From contig NZ_JAVJAN010000003.1 in assembly GCF_031344075.1 (NCBI RefSeq), positions 61,714-125,713 on the forward strand: a stretch of 64,000 nucleotides of DNA, written 5' to 3'. This DNA is from Clostridium aquiflavi. Lineage in GTDB: Bacteria > Bacillota > Clostridia > Clostridiales > Clostridiaceae. The notes below the pieces were generated by a model, which was not told the origin of the DNA, made no database searches, and saw nothing but the letters and a program-made list of their open reading frames with translations. How positions within the stretch are numbered: the stretch's first letter is position 1; every line of letters starts with the position of its first letter. The translations under genes were made by a program, and so were the position numbers. Of the stretch, positions 33,889 through 42,661 are shown in pieces.

Positions 33889-35082
33889 ATGAGTATAATG
33901 GATAAATATATTGATAAATTAAATAAATTAAATTTTGAGAATATGCATGAGAATGATTTCATGCTAACTTGGGAGAAGTCTAATGATGAGCTTGAAGCTG
34001 TTTTTACAGTAGCAGAAGCTTTAAGAAAGTTAAGAGAAAATAATGTATCTCCAAAGATATTTGATAGTGGACTTGGAATTTCATTATTTAGGGATAATTC
34101 AACAAGAACAAGATTTAGTTTTGCATCTGCATGTAATCTTTTAGGTCTTGAAGTACAAGATTTAGATGAAGGTAAATCACAAGTGGCACATGGAGAAACA
34201 GTAAAAGAAACTGCTAACATGATTTCATTTATGGCAGATGTTATTGGTATTCGTGATGATATGTTTATAGGAAAAGGTCATACTTATATGCAAAATGTTT
34301 CAGAATATGTTAAAGAAGGTAATGAAAATGGAACATTAGAACAAAGACCAACACTTGTTAACTTACAATGTGATATAGACCATCCAACACAAGCAATGGC
34401 AGATACACTTCATTTAATAAACGAACTTGGTGGTGTTGAAAATTTAAAAGGTAAAAAAGTTGCTATGACTTGGGCTTATTCACCATCATATGGTAAGCCA
34501 CTTTCAGTTCCACAAGGTATTATTGGATTATTAACTAGATTTGGAATGGATGTAGTATTAGCTCACCCAGAAGGTTATGAAGTTATGGGGGAAGTTGAAG
34601 AAGTTGCAAAGAAAAATGCAAAAGAATCAGGTGGATCATTTACAAAAACAAATTCTATGGAAGAAGCATTTAAAGATGCTGATATAGTATATCCAAAGAG
34701 CTGGGCCCCTTATATTGCAATGGAAAAAAGAACAGATTTATATGCAAAAGGAGATCAAGCTGGTATTGATGAACTAGAAAAAGAATTATTAAAACAAAAT
34801 GCAGATCATATTGATTGGCAATGTACTGAGGAATTAATGAAGCTTACTAAAGATGGCAAGGCTATCTACATGCATTGTTTACCAGCAGATATTACAGGCG
34901 TAAGCTGTGAAGTTGGTGAAGTTGATGCTAGTGTATTTGATAGATATAGAAAATCATTATATAAAGAAGCAAGCTTTAAGCCATATATTATAGCTGCTAT
35001 GATTTTCCTAAGTAAGGTTAAAAATCCTCAAGAAACTTTAGCTAAATTAGTTGAAAAAGATAAACCACGTCATTTTGAATAG
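33889..35082 (+). CDS. ygeW: Knotted carbamoyltransferase YgeW
   Basis: 397 residues, aspartate/ornithine carbamoyltransferase superfamily. The carbamoyl-phosphate site is FRDNSTRTRFSF (about 65-76); the HPTQAMADTL block (165-174) and MHCLPAD near 330 are further ligands. The length and the 80s loop (GKSQVAHGETVKETANM) mark the YgeW subfamily. Run in the catabolic direction it would transfer the carbamoyl group of a ureido intermediate to phosphate. Carbamate kinase is encoded next, so ATP can be recovered. Strong GGAGG site. Confidence 0.93.
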   Translation: MSIMDKYIDKLNKLNFENMHENDFMLTWEKSNDELEAVFTVAEALRKLRENNVSPKIFDSGLGISLFRDNSTRTRFSFASACNLLGLEVQDLDEGKSQVAHGETVKETANMISFMADVIGIRDDMFIGKGHTYMQNVSEYVKEGNENGTLEQRPTLVNLQCDIDHPTQAMADTLHLINELGGVENLKGKKVAMTWAYSPSYGKPLSVPQGIIGLLTRFGMDVVLAHPEGYEVMGEVEEVAKKNAKESGGSFTKTNSMEEAFKDADIVYPKSWAPYIAMEKRTDLYAKGDQAGIDELEKELLKQNADHIDWQCTEELMKLTKDGKAIYMHCLPADITGVSCEVGEVDASVFDRYRKSLYKEASFKPYIIAAMIFLSKVKNPQETLAKLVEKDKPRHFE

Positions 35083-35090
35083 AATTATAT

Positions 35091-35225
35091 TTAGTTGAGA
35101 ATTGAGAGTGGAAAGTGGAGAGTGAAGGAAAAATTCCAGCATGGAATTTTAAAATATATTATTTTAGAAAGTTTTTATACTTTTAACCAAAACTATCAAC
35201 TCTCATCTTTCCACTCTCAACTAAA
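35091..35225. repeat. MITE-like element with imperfect terminal inverted repeats
   Basis: Left end TTTAGTTGAGAATTGAGAGT (from about 35091), continuing GGAAAGTGGAGAGTG; right end CTTTCCACTCTCAACTAAA (to 35225), the inverse with a 7-base indel. The roughly 90-base interior is non-coding. This type of GAGAGT-rich intergenic element recurs in clostridial genomes. It lies between ygeW and the carbamate kinase gene. Confidence 0.65.
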
Positions 35226-35275
35226 AAGGTGGCATAGCCACTTTGCTTTAAAACATAGATGTTGAGGTGAGAAAT

Positions 35276-36208
35276 ATGAAAAAGAAGATTGTAATTGCAT
35301 TAGGCGGAAATGCATTAGGTAACACTTTAAAAGAACAGATGACTGCTATAAAAACTACTGCCAAAGCAATCGTTGATTTAATTGAAGATGGAAATGAAGT
35401 TGTTATTTCTCATGGAAATGGTCCACAAGTTGGAATGATAAATGTAGCTATGAGTGAACTTCATAAATTAGATCCTAAATATTCTATTTGTCCTATGTCA
35501 GTTTGTGTTGCTATGAGTCAAGGATATATAGGATATGATTTGCAAAATCAAATTAAAGAAGAATTATTAAATAGAAATATAAATAAGAATGTCTCAACTA
35601 TTATTACACAAGTTGAAGTAGACTCAAAGGATAAGGCTTTTAAAAATCCAACTAAGCCAATAGGAAGTTTCATGACAAAGGAAGAAGCTGATATTGCTAT
35701 TAAAAATGGAGATAATGTCATCGAGGATTCTGGTAGAGGTTATAGAAGAATAGTAGCATCGCCAAAACCAGTTAGTATTGTGGAAATAGGAACAATAAAG
35801 AGTTTAATTAAAGATGGCCAAGTTGTAATTGCTTGTGGTGGAGGTGGAATTCCTGTTATAAAAGAAGGAAATCACTTAAAAGGTGTAGGAGCTGTAATTG
35901 ATAAAGATTTTGCAAGCTGTACACTTGCCAAAGAGCTTGATGCAGACTGTTTAATTATTTTAACTGCTGTTGAAAAAGTTGCTATAAATTTTGGTAAAGA
36001 AAATGAACAATGGTTAGCTGATGTTAATGTAACTGATATGAAAAAGTATTTAGAAGAAGGTCATTTTGCACCAGGTTCAATGAAACCAAAGGTAGAAGCT
36101 GGAATAGAGTTTGCTTCATCAAAAGAAGGTAGATATTCTTTGATTACTCTTCTTGAAAAAGCAAAGGATGGTATAACTGGAAAGACTGGTACTAGAATAA
36201 AGTATTAG
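35276..36208 (+). CDS. arcC: Carbamate kinase
   Basis: 310 residues, amino-acid kinase fold: KIVIALGGNALGN at the N-terminus, HGNGPQVG near 45, GGGGIPV near 215 and the ADCLIILTAVEKVAI block near 225. It makes ATP, ammonia and CO2 from carbamoyl phosphate and ADP. In this island it would consume carbamoyl phosphate from YgeW (the E. coli counterpart is YqeA). Start ATG 35276, five bases after GAGGTGAG; the GTG at 35267 overlaps that site. Confidence 0.95.
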   Translation: MKKKIVIALGGNALGNTLKEQMTAIKTTAKAIVDLIEDGNEVVISHGNGPQVGMINVAMSELHKLDPKYSICPMSVCVAMSQGYIGYDLQNQIKEELLNRNINKNVSTIITQVEVDSKDKAFKNPTKPIGSFMTKEEADIAIKNGDNVIEDSGRGYRRIVASPKPVSIVEIGTIKSLIKDGQVVIACGGGGIPVIKEGNHLKGVGAVIDKDFASCTLAKELDADCLIILTAVEKVAINFGKENEQWLADVNVTDMKKYLEEGHFAPGSMKPKVEAGIEFASSKEGRYSLITLLEKAKDGITGKTGTRIKY

Positions 36209-36244
36209 TAGGCTTTAAATAAACATTAACTGGAGGGGTAAATA

Positions 36245-37453
36245 ATGGAAAATATAGAGTGGAAAAAAAATCAACTACCTAAAACTAATAATGAAAATTT
36301 ACTAGATTTCTTAAATAAAGATGAGATAAGTAAAGCTAGAGATTTTCATAAAAGTTTTCCTCAATATAAGGAAACACCATTAGTTAGTTTAGAAAATTTA
36401 AGTAAGGATATAGGATTAGGTGGTATTTATATAAAAGACGAATCATATAGATTTGGATTAAATGCATTTAAAGTGTTAGGTGGTTCTTTTGCCATGGCAA
36501 AATACATGGCACAAAAATTAAATAGAGATATATCTGAATTACCTTATGAAAAGTTAATTTCACCAGAGCTTAGAGAAGAACTTGGAGAAATTACATTTGT
36601 AACAGCTACAGATGGAAATCATGGAAGAGGAGTAGCTTGGACTGCCAATAAGTTAAAACAAAAATCAGTAGTTTATATGCCAAAAGGATCATCAAAAACA
36701 AGATTAGAAAATATAAGAAAAGAAGGAGCAGAAGCTTCTATAACTGATATGAATTATGATGATGCAGTAAGACTTGCAGCTAAATATGCAGATGAAAATA
36801 ATGGAGTAGTTATACAAGATACTGCATGGGAAGGCTACGAAGAAATTCCAGCTTGGATAATGCAAGGATATGGAACTATGGGACTTGAAGCATTAAATCA
36901 ATTAACTGAATATGGAGTTGAAAGACCAACTCATATATTTATACAAGCTGGTGTAGGTTCTTTAGCAGGTGCAATACAAGGATTCTTTGCTTCTGTATTT
37001 AAGGGGAACTGTCCTAAAACAGTAATAGTAGAATCAAACTTAGCAGATTGCTTATACAAATCAGCAAAAGCTAATGATGGAAATTTAATAGCTGTAGGCG
37101 GAGAAATGCAAACAATAATGGCTGGATTAGCTTGTGGAGAAGCAAATACAATTGGTTGGAAAGTTTTAAAAGAGTACTCTGACACATTTGTTTCATCACC
37201 AGATTATGTTGCAGCAAATGGTATGAGAATACTTGGTAATTCATTAAGAGGAGATAAAAAGGTTATTTCAGGTGAATCAGGTGCTGTTACTTCAGGATTA
37301 CTTTATGAAATAATGAAAAATGATAAATATAAAGATTTAAAAGAATCATTAGAATTAGATGAAAATTCAAAAGTATTATTATTTAGTACAGAGGGAGATA
37401 CAGATCCAGATAAGTATAAAGAGATAGTTTGGAGAGGCCAATATAATAAATAA
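36245..37453 (+). CDS. ygeX: Diaminopropionate ammonia-lyase YgeX
   Basis: 402 residues, fold type II PLP enzyme. The PLP lysine is Lys76 in FGLNAFKVLGG. A phosphate-binding glycine loop is the VGSLAGA block near 240. It splits 2,3-diaminopropionate to pyruvate and two ammonia, which would be the energy- and carbon-yielding exit of the pathway. GGAGGGG precedes the ATG. Full length for the family. Confidence 0.95.
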   Translation: MENIEWKKNQLPKTNNENLLDFLNKDEISKARDFHKSFPQYKETPLVSLENLSKDIGLGGIYIKDESYRFGLNAFKVLGGSFAMAKYMAQKLNRDISELPYEKLISPELREELGEITFVTATDGNHGRGVAWTANKLKQKSVVYMPKGSSKTRLENIRKEGAEASITDMNYDDAVRLAAKYADENNGVVIQDTAWEGYEEIPAWIMQGYGTMGLEALNQLTEYGVERPTHIFIQAGVGSLAGAIQGFFASVFKGNCPKTVIVESNLADCLYKSAKANDGNLIAVGGEMQTIMAGLACGEANTIGWKVLKEYSDTFVSSPDYVAANGMRILGNSLRGDKKVISGESGAVTSGLLYEIMKNDKYKDLKESLELDENSKVLLFSTEGDTDPDKYKEIVWRGQYNK

Positions 37454-37479
37454 AAAATTAAGTTAAAGAGGGTGGCACA

Positions 37480-38811
37480 ATGCTATTAGTTGGGAATGGA
37501 AGGGTAATAACTCAAGATAATAAAGAACCCTATTTAGAAGATGGTTGTATTGCAATAAAAGACAATATGATACTAGAAGTTGGTAATACAGATGAGCTAA
37601 AAGCAAAATATAAATATTATGAGTTTATAGATGCAGAGGAAAAAGTTATAATGCCAGGATTAATAAATACTCATCATCATATATATAGCGCATTTGCAAG
37701 GGGACTAACATTAAATAATCCGCTATCAAAAAGTCTTGTTGATATTCTTGAAAATGTTTGGTGGAAAATAGATAAGAAGTTAACATTAGAAGATGTTAAA
37801 TATAGTGCTTATACAACTTTAATTGAGTGTGTTAAAGATGGTGTTACAACTGTATTTGATCATCATGCTAGTCCTATGTCAGCAAGTAGAAGTTTATTTA
37901 CTATAGCAGATGCAGCTACTCATTTAGGTATTAGAGGGGTTTATGCTTATGAAGTTTCCGATAGAGATGGAGAGAAAATTCTAAATGAAGGTATAGAAGA
38001 AAACGTTAACTTTATTAAGGCATCAAATGAAAGAGAAGATGATATGGTAAAAGGCATGTTTGGAATGCACGCTTCATTTACTCTTAGTGATGATAGTTTA
38101 AAAAAATGTGTTAATAGTTTGGAAGGCCTTGATATAGGATATCATATTCATGCAGCAGAAGGAATCGATGATTTAAATCATTGTTTAAAAAGCAGCAGCA
38201 AGAGAGTAATAGAGAGATTAAATGATTTTGGAATATTGGGAGAAAAAACAATATGTGCTCATTGCATTCACATAAATAAAAGGGAAATTGATATTTTAAA
38301 AGAAACTAATACTAATGTAGTTAATAATCCAGAATCAAATATGGGAAATGCTGTTGGGTGTGCCCCGGTAATAGAAATGATGAAAAATGAAGTAGTAGTT
38401 GGTCTTGGCACTGATGGATATACATCAGATATGTTTGAATCAATGAAGGTTGAAAATATAATTCATAAACACAATTTAAGTGATTCTAATGTAGGGTTTG
38501 TAGAAACTAATAAAATGCTATTTGAAAACAATAGAAATATAGCATCTAAGTATTTTAAAAAACCACTTGGAATATTAAAAGAAGGAGCATATGCTGATTT
38601 AATAATTGTTGATTATAATCCATTGACACCTATGAATGAAAATAATTTAAATGGTCATATAATGTTTGGTATGAGTGGAAGATGTGTGGATACAACAATA
38701 ATTAATGGAAAAGTTATAATGCAAAATAGAAAAATTATGACATTAGATGAAAAAGAAACATTAAAAAAATCAAGAAAAGTAGCACGAAAATTATGGGAAA
38801 AATTAAAATAG
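37480..38811 (+). CDS. ssnA: SsnA-type amidohydrolase/aminohydrolase
   Basis: 443 residues, metal-dependent amidohydrolase superfamily. The HxH motif lies in NTHHHIYSAFARG (about 65-77); HIHAAEG (about 222), AHCIH (about 262) and GLGTDGYTSD (about 308) hold the further ligands. SsnA is a conserved member of the anaerobic purine/urate cluster and is presumed to hydrolyse a ring or deaminate an intermediate; the substrate is unproven here. Confidence 0.9.
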   Translation: MLLVGNGRVITQDNKEPYLEDGCIAIKDNMILEVGNTDELKAKYKYYEFIDAEEKVIMPGLINTHHHIYSAFARGLTLNNPLSKSLVDILENVWWKIDKKLTLEDVKYSAYTTLIECVKDGVTTVFDHHASPMSASRSLFTIADAATHLGIRGVYAYEVSDRDGEKILNEGIEENVNFIKASNEREDDMVKGMFGMHASFTLSDDSLKKCVNSLEGLDIGYHIHAAEGIDDLNHCLKSSSKRVIERLNDFGILGEKTICAHCIHINKREIDILKETNTNVVNNPESNMGNAVGCAPVIEMMKNEVVVGLGTDGYTSDMFESMKVENIIHKHNLSDSNVGFVETNKMLFENNRNIASKYFKKPLGILKEGAYADLIIVDYNPLTPMNENNLNGHIMFGMSGRCVDTTIINGKVIMQNRKIMTLDEKETLKKSRKVARKLWEKLK

Positions 38812-38851
38812 TAGATTAATCTATATGAGGTTTTATAGGGGGAACAGTATT

Positions 38852-39940
38852 ATGGCAAATTTAAAAGTTAATATACTCGGAATGGAGTTTGATAACCCAA
38901 TATTCACAGCAGCGGGACCTGGTGCAAAGGATGGAGAATTATGTATTTTAGCAGTAAAGGGAGGTGCTGGTGGATTAGTTACAAAAACAATATCTGAAAA
39001 GCCAGCAGATGTTCCAAGACCTTGTATGGCAAAAACCAATGCAGGTTTTTTAAATACAGAACTTTGGTCAGAACTTCCAAAAGAGCAATGGATAGAAAAA
39101 GAATATAAAAGAGCAAAAGAAGCTGGAGTACCAATGATAATTAGTATGGGATATACTGCAGATCAAATAAAAAAAGTTGTACCTTTAGTAAAACCATATG
39201 CAGATGCTGTTGAGCTATCAACTCATTATGTTGGAACTGATATTGCTCCAATAGTTGATGCAATGAAAGCAGCAAAAGCAGCACTTGACTGTCCTGTATT
39301 TATGAAAATGAGTCCTCATACAGATATTCAAAAAATAGCTAAAGCATTAGAAGATGCAGGTGCAGATGGACTTGTAATGATAAATTCAGTAGGACCTTGT
39401 ATGGCAATTGATGTGGAAACAGGATATCCAATTATGGGAAGTCAAACAGGATATGGATGGTTATCAGGTTCATCAGTAAAACCAGTAGCTATTAGAAATA
39501 TTTATGATGCTTCTAAGGTAATAAAGATACCAATAATAGGAGTAGGAGGAATTACTTGTGGAAGAGATGCTGCTGAAATGTTAATGGCAGGAGCACAATC
39601 TGTACAAGTATGCACAGAAGCTATTTTAAAAGGACCAAGTATTTATGGAAAAATTGCTAAGGAATTAAACGACTTTTTAGATAGTCATGGATATAAAGAT
39701 GTAAATGAGATAATAGGACTTGCTCATAAAAAATGTGAGGAAAGAAACTTCAGAACAGAGTCAATAGCACCTACTGTAAAAGAAGATGTTTGTATAAAAT
39801 GTGGGATTTGTAAAACAAGTTGTGTATATGATGCAATAGAAGTTTCAAATAAGCTAATCATTGATAGTAAGAAATGTTTTGGATGTGGATTATGTGTAAC
39901 TAGATGTCCTAAAAATGCATTATCAATGCAATATAATTAA
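38852..39940 (+). CDS. PreA/DHOD-like flavoprotein with two [4Fe-4S] clusters
   Basis: 362 residues. An FMN-binding dihydroorotate-dehydrogenase-like barrel (about 1-300; DNPIFTAAGPG, then PIIGVGGITCGRDAAEML) is followed by a two-cluster ferredoxin domain (CIKCGICKTSC and CFGCGLCVTRC, about 310-355). Dihydropyrimidine dehydrogenase subunit PreA has this layout. The position of the DHOD/DPD catalytic cysteine (ELNLSCP) here reads ELSTHYV, so Tyr126 replaces Cys. No PreT partner is nearby. It may reduce or dehydrogenate a purine intermediate using ferredoxin. ATG 38852 with AGGGGGG is chosen over an ATG at 38825. Confidence 0.82.
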   Translation: MANLKVNILGMEFDNPIFTAAGPGAKDGELCILAVKGGAGGLVTKTISEKPADVPRPCMAKTNAGFLNTELWSELPKEQWIEKEYKRAKEAGVPMIISMGYTADQIKKVVPLVKPYADAVELSTHYVGTDIAPIVDAMKAAKAALDCPVFMKMSPHTDIQKIAKALEDAGADGLVMINSVGPCMAIDVETGYPIMGSQTGYGWLSGSSVKPVAIRNIYDASKVIKIPIIGVGGITCGRDAAEMLMAGAQSVQVCTEAILKGPSIYGKIAKELNDFLDSHGYKDVNEIIGLAHKKCEERNFRTESIAPTVKEDVCIKCGICKTSCVYDAIEVSNKLIIDSKKCFGCGLCVTRCPKNALSMQYN

Positions 39941-39960
39941 AAGTAAAAGGAGAATTTATT

Positions 39961-40335
39961 ATGAAGAAAATAATTAATACACCAAATGCACCAGAAGCAA
40001 TTGGACCATATTCACAAGGAGTAATTATAGATAAGTTAGTATATACATCTGGTCAATTACCTATAAATCCAAAGACAAAGGTATTAGAAACAGAAATAAA
40101 AAAGGCAACTAAGCAAAGTATAGAAAATTGTAAAGCTATTTTGGAAGAAGCAGGAACAAATCTTGACAATGTAATTAAAACTACAGTTTTTGTAAAAGAT
40201 CTAAATGATTTTTCAGCTGTAAATGAAGTATACGCAAAATTTTTTACACAAAATTTCCCCGCAAGAAGTTGTGTGCAAATTGCTAAATTACCTATGGACG
40301 CTCCAGTAGAAATAGAAGTAATTGCTACATTATAA
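39961..40335 (+). CDS. ridA: RidA family enamine/imine deaminase
   Basis: 124 residues, the YjgF/RidA fold: YTSGQLPINP (about 27-36), the substrate arginine in FPARSCVQ (about 102) and PVEIEVIA at the end. RidA hydrolyses reactive enamines/imines such as 2-aminoacrylate, which YgeX can release; that explains its place in the operon. AAGGAG upstream. Last gene of the first sigma54 operon; a long hairpin starts at its stop codon. Confidence 0.95.
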   Translation: MKKIINTPNAPEAIGPYSQGVIIDKLVYTSGQLPINPKTKVLETEIKKATKQSIENCKAILEEAGTNLDNVIKTTVFVKDLNDFSAVNEVYAKFFTQNFPARSCVQIAKLPMDAPVEIEVIATL

Positions 40336-40377
40336 TTAATATGATGAGGTGGAATATCTACCTCATCATATTAATTA
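40333..40377 (+). terminator. Perfect 18-bp hairpin after ridA
   Basis: Arms 40333-40350 and 40360-40377 around a 9-base loop, beginning in the ridA stop codon. It has no T tract, so it is a weak terminator or a 3'-end stabiliser. Confidence 0.6.
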
Positions 40378-40393
40378 TAATAGGAATTTAACT

Positions 40394-40471
40394 ATGTATA
40401 AAAATATATTAATTACAGGAAAAATACAGTGCGGAAAAAGCACATTAATTAACAAAATACTTGATGAATAA
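40394..40471 (+). pseudogene. N-terminal fragment of a P-loop NTPase
   Basis: A 25-codon frame, MYKNILITGKIQCGKSTLIN then KILDE and stop. The P-loop GKIQCGKST and flanking residues resemble the start of THEP1-type nucleoside-triphosphatases (PF03266). The remaining ~150 residues are absent; the sequence goes straight into a hairpin. Probably a decayed gene, or a very short peptide. Confidence 0.55.
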
Positions 40472-40491
40472 TAAAGATACTAAAAATTATT

Positions 40492-40548
40492 AGGCACATG
40501 AAAGATAATAAGTCCTTTTACTAATGACTTATTATCTTTCATGTGCCT
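40492..40548 (+). terminator. Perfect 23-bp hairpin downstream of the NTPase fragment
   Basis: Arms 40492-40514 and 40526-40548 are fully complementary around an 11-base loop; followed by TAATTATT. It isolates operon 1 from the regulatory region of operon 2. Confidence 0.7.
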
Positions 40549-40622
40549 TAATTATTAAACATTCTAAATTTAACATACCTTTTTACATTTCTTAATACAT
40601 AAATTCACTTATAAAGCTAAAA

Positions 40623-40657
40623 TTATCAAAGTGATAAAAATGTTATCTTTTTGATAA
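40623..40657. promoter_or_regulatory. Two proposed activator sites upstream of the permease-xdhD operon
   Basis: TTATCA-AAG-TGATAA (40623-40637) and TTATCT-TTT-TGATAA (40643-40657), 20 bases apart (about two helical turns). Confidence 0.65.
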
Positions 40658-40704
40658 TTTTAATAGATATCTTATAGAATAATATGCAATTTGATCATTT
40701 TAAA

Positions 40705-40719
40705 TTACCAAAATGATAA
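40705..40719. promoter_or_regulatory. Third proposed activator site upstream of the permease-xdhD operon
   Basis: TTACCA-AAA-TGATAA, 154 bases before the -24 element. The counterpart at 47712 is identical over these 15 bases. Confidence 0.65.
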
Positions 40720-40872
40720 AAATATATATGTTGAAAATTTAAATTTTCAATGAATATATAAACAATTACTTAAATTTTCAAAATTTTTCATTAGATAAGA
40801 AAAAATACGGTTAAATTAATTAATAAATAATAGAAAATTAGTGTAAAAACGCGAAAAAATCAAATCTAACTT

Positions 40873-40888
40873 TGGCATGAAATATGCT
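40873..40888 (+). promoter_or_regulatory. Sigma54 promoter of the permease-xdhD-hyuA operon
   Basis: TGGCA-TGAAAT-ATGCT, the -24/-12 pattern with one mismatch in the -12 box. The next bases (ACTTACTAGTA) also match the copy at 47884. It leaves a leader of about 250 bases, in which I see no riboswitch. Confidence 0.82.
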
Positions 40889-41158
40889 ACTTACTAGTAA
40901 TAAAATGAACATCAAAAATAAGTAAAATTTAAGGTAGTTCTTATATTACAGTTAAAAATACAGATAGTAGTAAGGTGAAAATATAAAAACAGTTAATTAT
41001 AGTGAGAGATTTTAGATTTTTTTTATAATGGTGTAAATTTAGATATTACATAAGATAACGTTATCATAGGCGAAAAAGTGGATTATGAGATATTTATTAA
41101 ATATAGAAAAATATAATGAGATTAACTTTAATAGAATTAATTGAAGGGATTTGAAAGT

Positions 41159-42556
41159 ATGAGAGAAAAGGATGGGGCTAATTTAATACCTGCAGTTGAT
41201 AAAAAAATACCTTTTTCAAAGGCATGGATATTTTCACTTCAACATGTAATGTCAATGTGTGCGGGTGCAGTAGCTGTTCCACTTATGATTGGAGAAGCAG
41301 CAGGTTTAAATGATTTAGAGATAGTTTTTCTTATAAATGCAGGGTTATTTATGGCTGGAATAGGTACTCTGATTCAAGGGTGTGGTCTAAAAAATATTGC
41401 AGGAGCTAAAATACCGGTTATAGAAGGTACAAGCTTTGCGGCAGTATCTGGAATTCTTGCAATTATTGCAGGAGCTCATGGTGATAAGCATCTGGCAATG
41501 ACAACTGTTTTTGGATCAGTAATTATAGCAGGATTATTTTGTTTTATTATATCACCTGTATTTGGTAAATTAATAAAATTTTTTCCAAAGGTAGTTACAG
41601 GAACAGTTGTGTTAGTAATAGGTATTTCTATAATGCCAGTAGGCATAAAATGGATAACTGGAGGAATAGCCAAACCAGCAACTACGCAAGAGGTGGGATT
41701 AGCATTAGCAGTTCTAGTTATAACTCTATTGTTATTTAAATATATAAAAGGAATTTGGAATAGTGCAGCAATACTTTTTTCTATAGTAATAGGAACTTTA
41801 TTAGCTATGGTCTTCGGAATGGATGATTTTAGTAAAGTTAAAGATGCAGCTTGGTTTAGTTTAAATGTACCTTTAAAATTTGGAATGCCTACATTTAATA
41901 TATCAGCAATAATTTCTATGATTCTAATAATGCTTGTTTTAATGACTGAATCAGTTGGAAACATGATAGCAATACATGAAATAACAGACAAGGAAGTTAC
42001 TGAAGAAAATATAAGGAAAGGTTTAGCAGGAGATGGTATTTCAACATTTTTGGCAGGTATATTTAATACTTTTCCAATTACACCATTTGCTCAGAATACA
42101 GGTCTTGTTGGATTAACAAATATAAAATCTAGATTTATAGGCATTTATGCAGGAATAATTCTTTTAATATTAAGCTTTACACCAAAATTTGCTGCAACGA
42201 TGGGTGCTATACCGAAGCCAGTACTAGGTGGTGTGGGATTTGCAATGTTTGGAATGGTTCTAGTTGGAGGAATAAAAACACTATCAAAAGTGAATTTCGA
42301 TGGAAATAAAAATTCAGTAATAGTTGCTGTTAGTATAGGACTTTCAATGATACCATTAGCTAATTTAACGTTTTATGATAATTTTCCAACATGGGTGCAA
42401 ACAATTTTTCATAGTGGGATAACTACAGGAAGTATATCTGCAATTTTATTAAATATATTTTTTAATGTAATAGGAAATGAGAATAAAGAAGAAACAGTAG
42501 TTAATAAAATTAAGGATGTATATATAGGTAACGAACCAGTAGAAATACATCAGTAA
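41159..42556 (+). CDS. NCS2-family nucleobase (xanthine/urate-type) permease
   Basis: 465 residues with about 12-14 membrane helices. NCS2 features include QHVMSMCAGAVAVPLMIG (about 24-41), the ESVG.MIAIHE block (about 270) and NTFPITPFAQNTGLVGLT (about 310-327), which matches the substrate-binding region of xanthine/uracil permeases. It imports a purine base by proton symport. Its place ahead of xdhD under sigma54 control suggests xanthine, urate or a related purine. Start is ATG 41159 after GAAGGGA. Confidence 0.9.
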   Translation: MREKDGANLIPAVDKKIPFSKAWIFSLQHVMSMCAGAVAVPLMIGEAAGLNDLEIVFLINAGLFMAGIGTLIQGCGLKNIAGAKIPVIEGTSFAAVSGILAIIAGAHGDKHLAMTTVFGSVIIAGLFCFIISPVFGKLIKFFPKVVTGTVVLVIGISIMPVGIKWITGGIAKPATTQEVGLALAVLVITLLLFKYIKGIWNSAAILFSIVIGTLLAMVFGMDDFSKVKDAAWFSLNVPLKFGMPTFNISAIISMILIMLVLMTESVGNMIAIHEITDKEVTEENIRKGLAGDGISTFLAGIFNTFPITPFAQNTGLVGLTNIKSRFIGIYAGIILLILSFTPKFAATMGAIPKPVLGGVGFAMFGMVLVGGIKTLSKVNFDGNKNSVIVAVSIGLSMIPLANLTFYDNFPTWVQTIFHSGITTGSISAILLNIFFNVIGNENKEETVVNKIKDVYIGNEPVEIHQ

Positions 42557-42661
42557 AACTAAATATAAAAATAGCAATTTAAAGTGGAAGTTAGTTATAA
42601 ATTATAAGATAAAAAGTAAAATGGGTAATATTTAAAATTTGAATTATGAGGAGTGATAAGA

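Noticed and set aside
40889..41158. Purine (guanine/adenine) riboswitch in the long leader of the first permease operon
   Set aside because: The conserved loop and junction sequences of purine riboswitches are not there, nor in the leader of the second permease gene.
41476..41991. A 171-codon open frame on the minus strand inside the first permease gene
   Set aside because: It lies wholly opposite a strong NCS2 permease gene, has no ribosome binding site and no recognisable family; it is a mirror of biased codon use.
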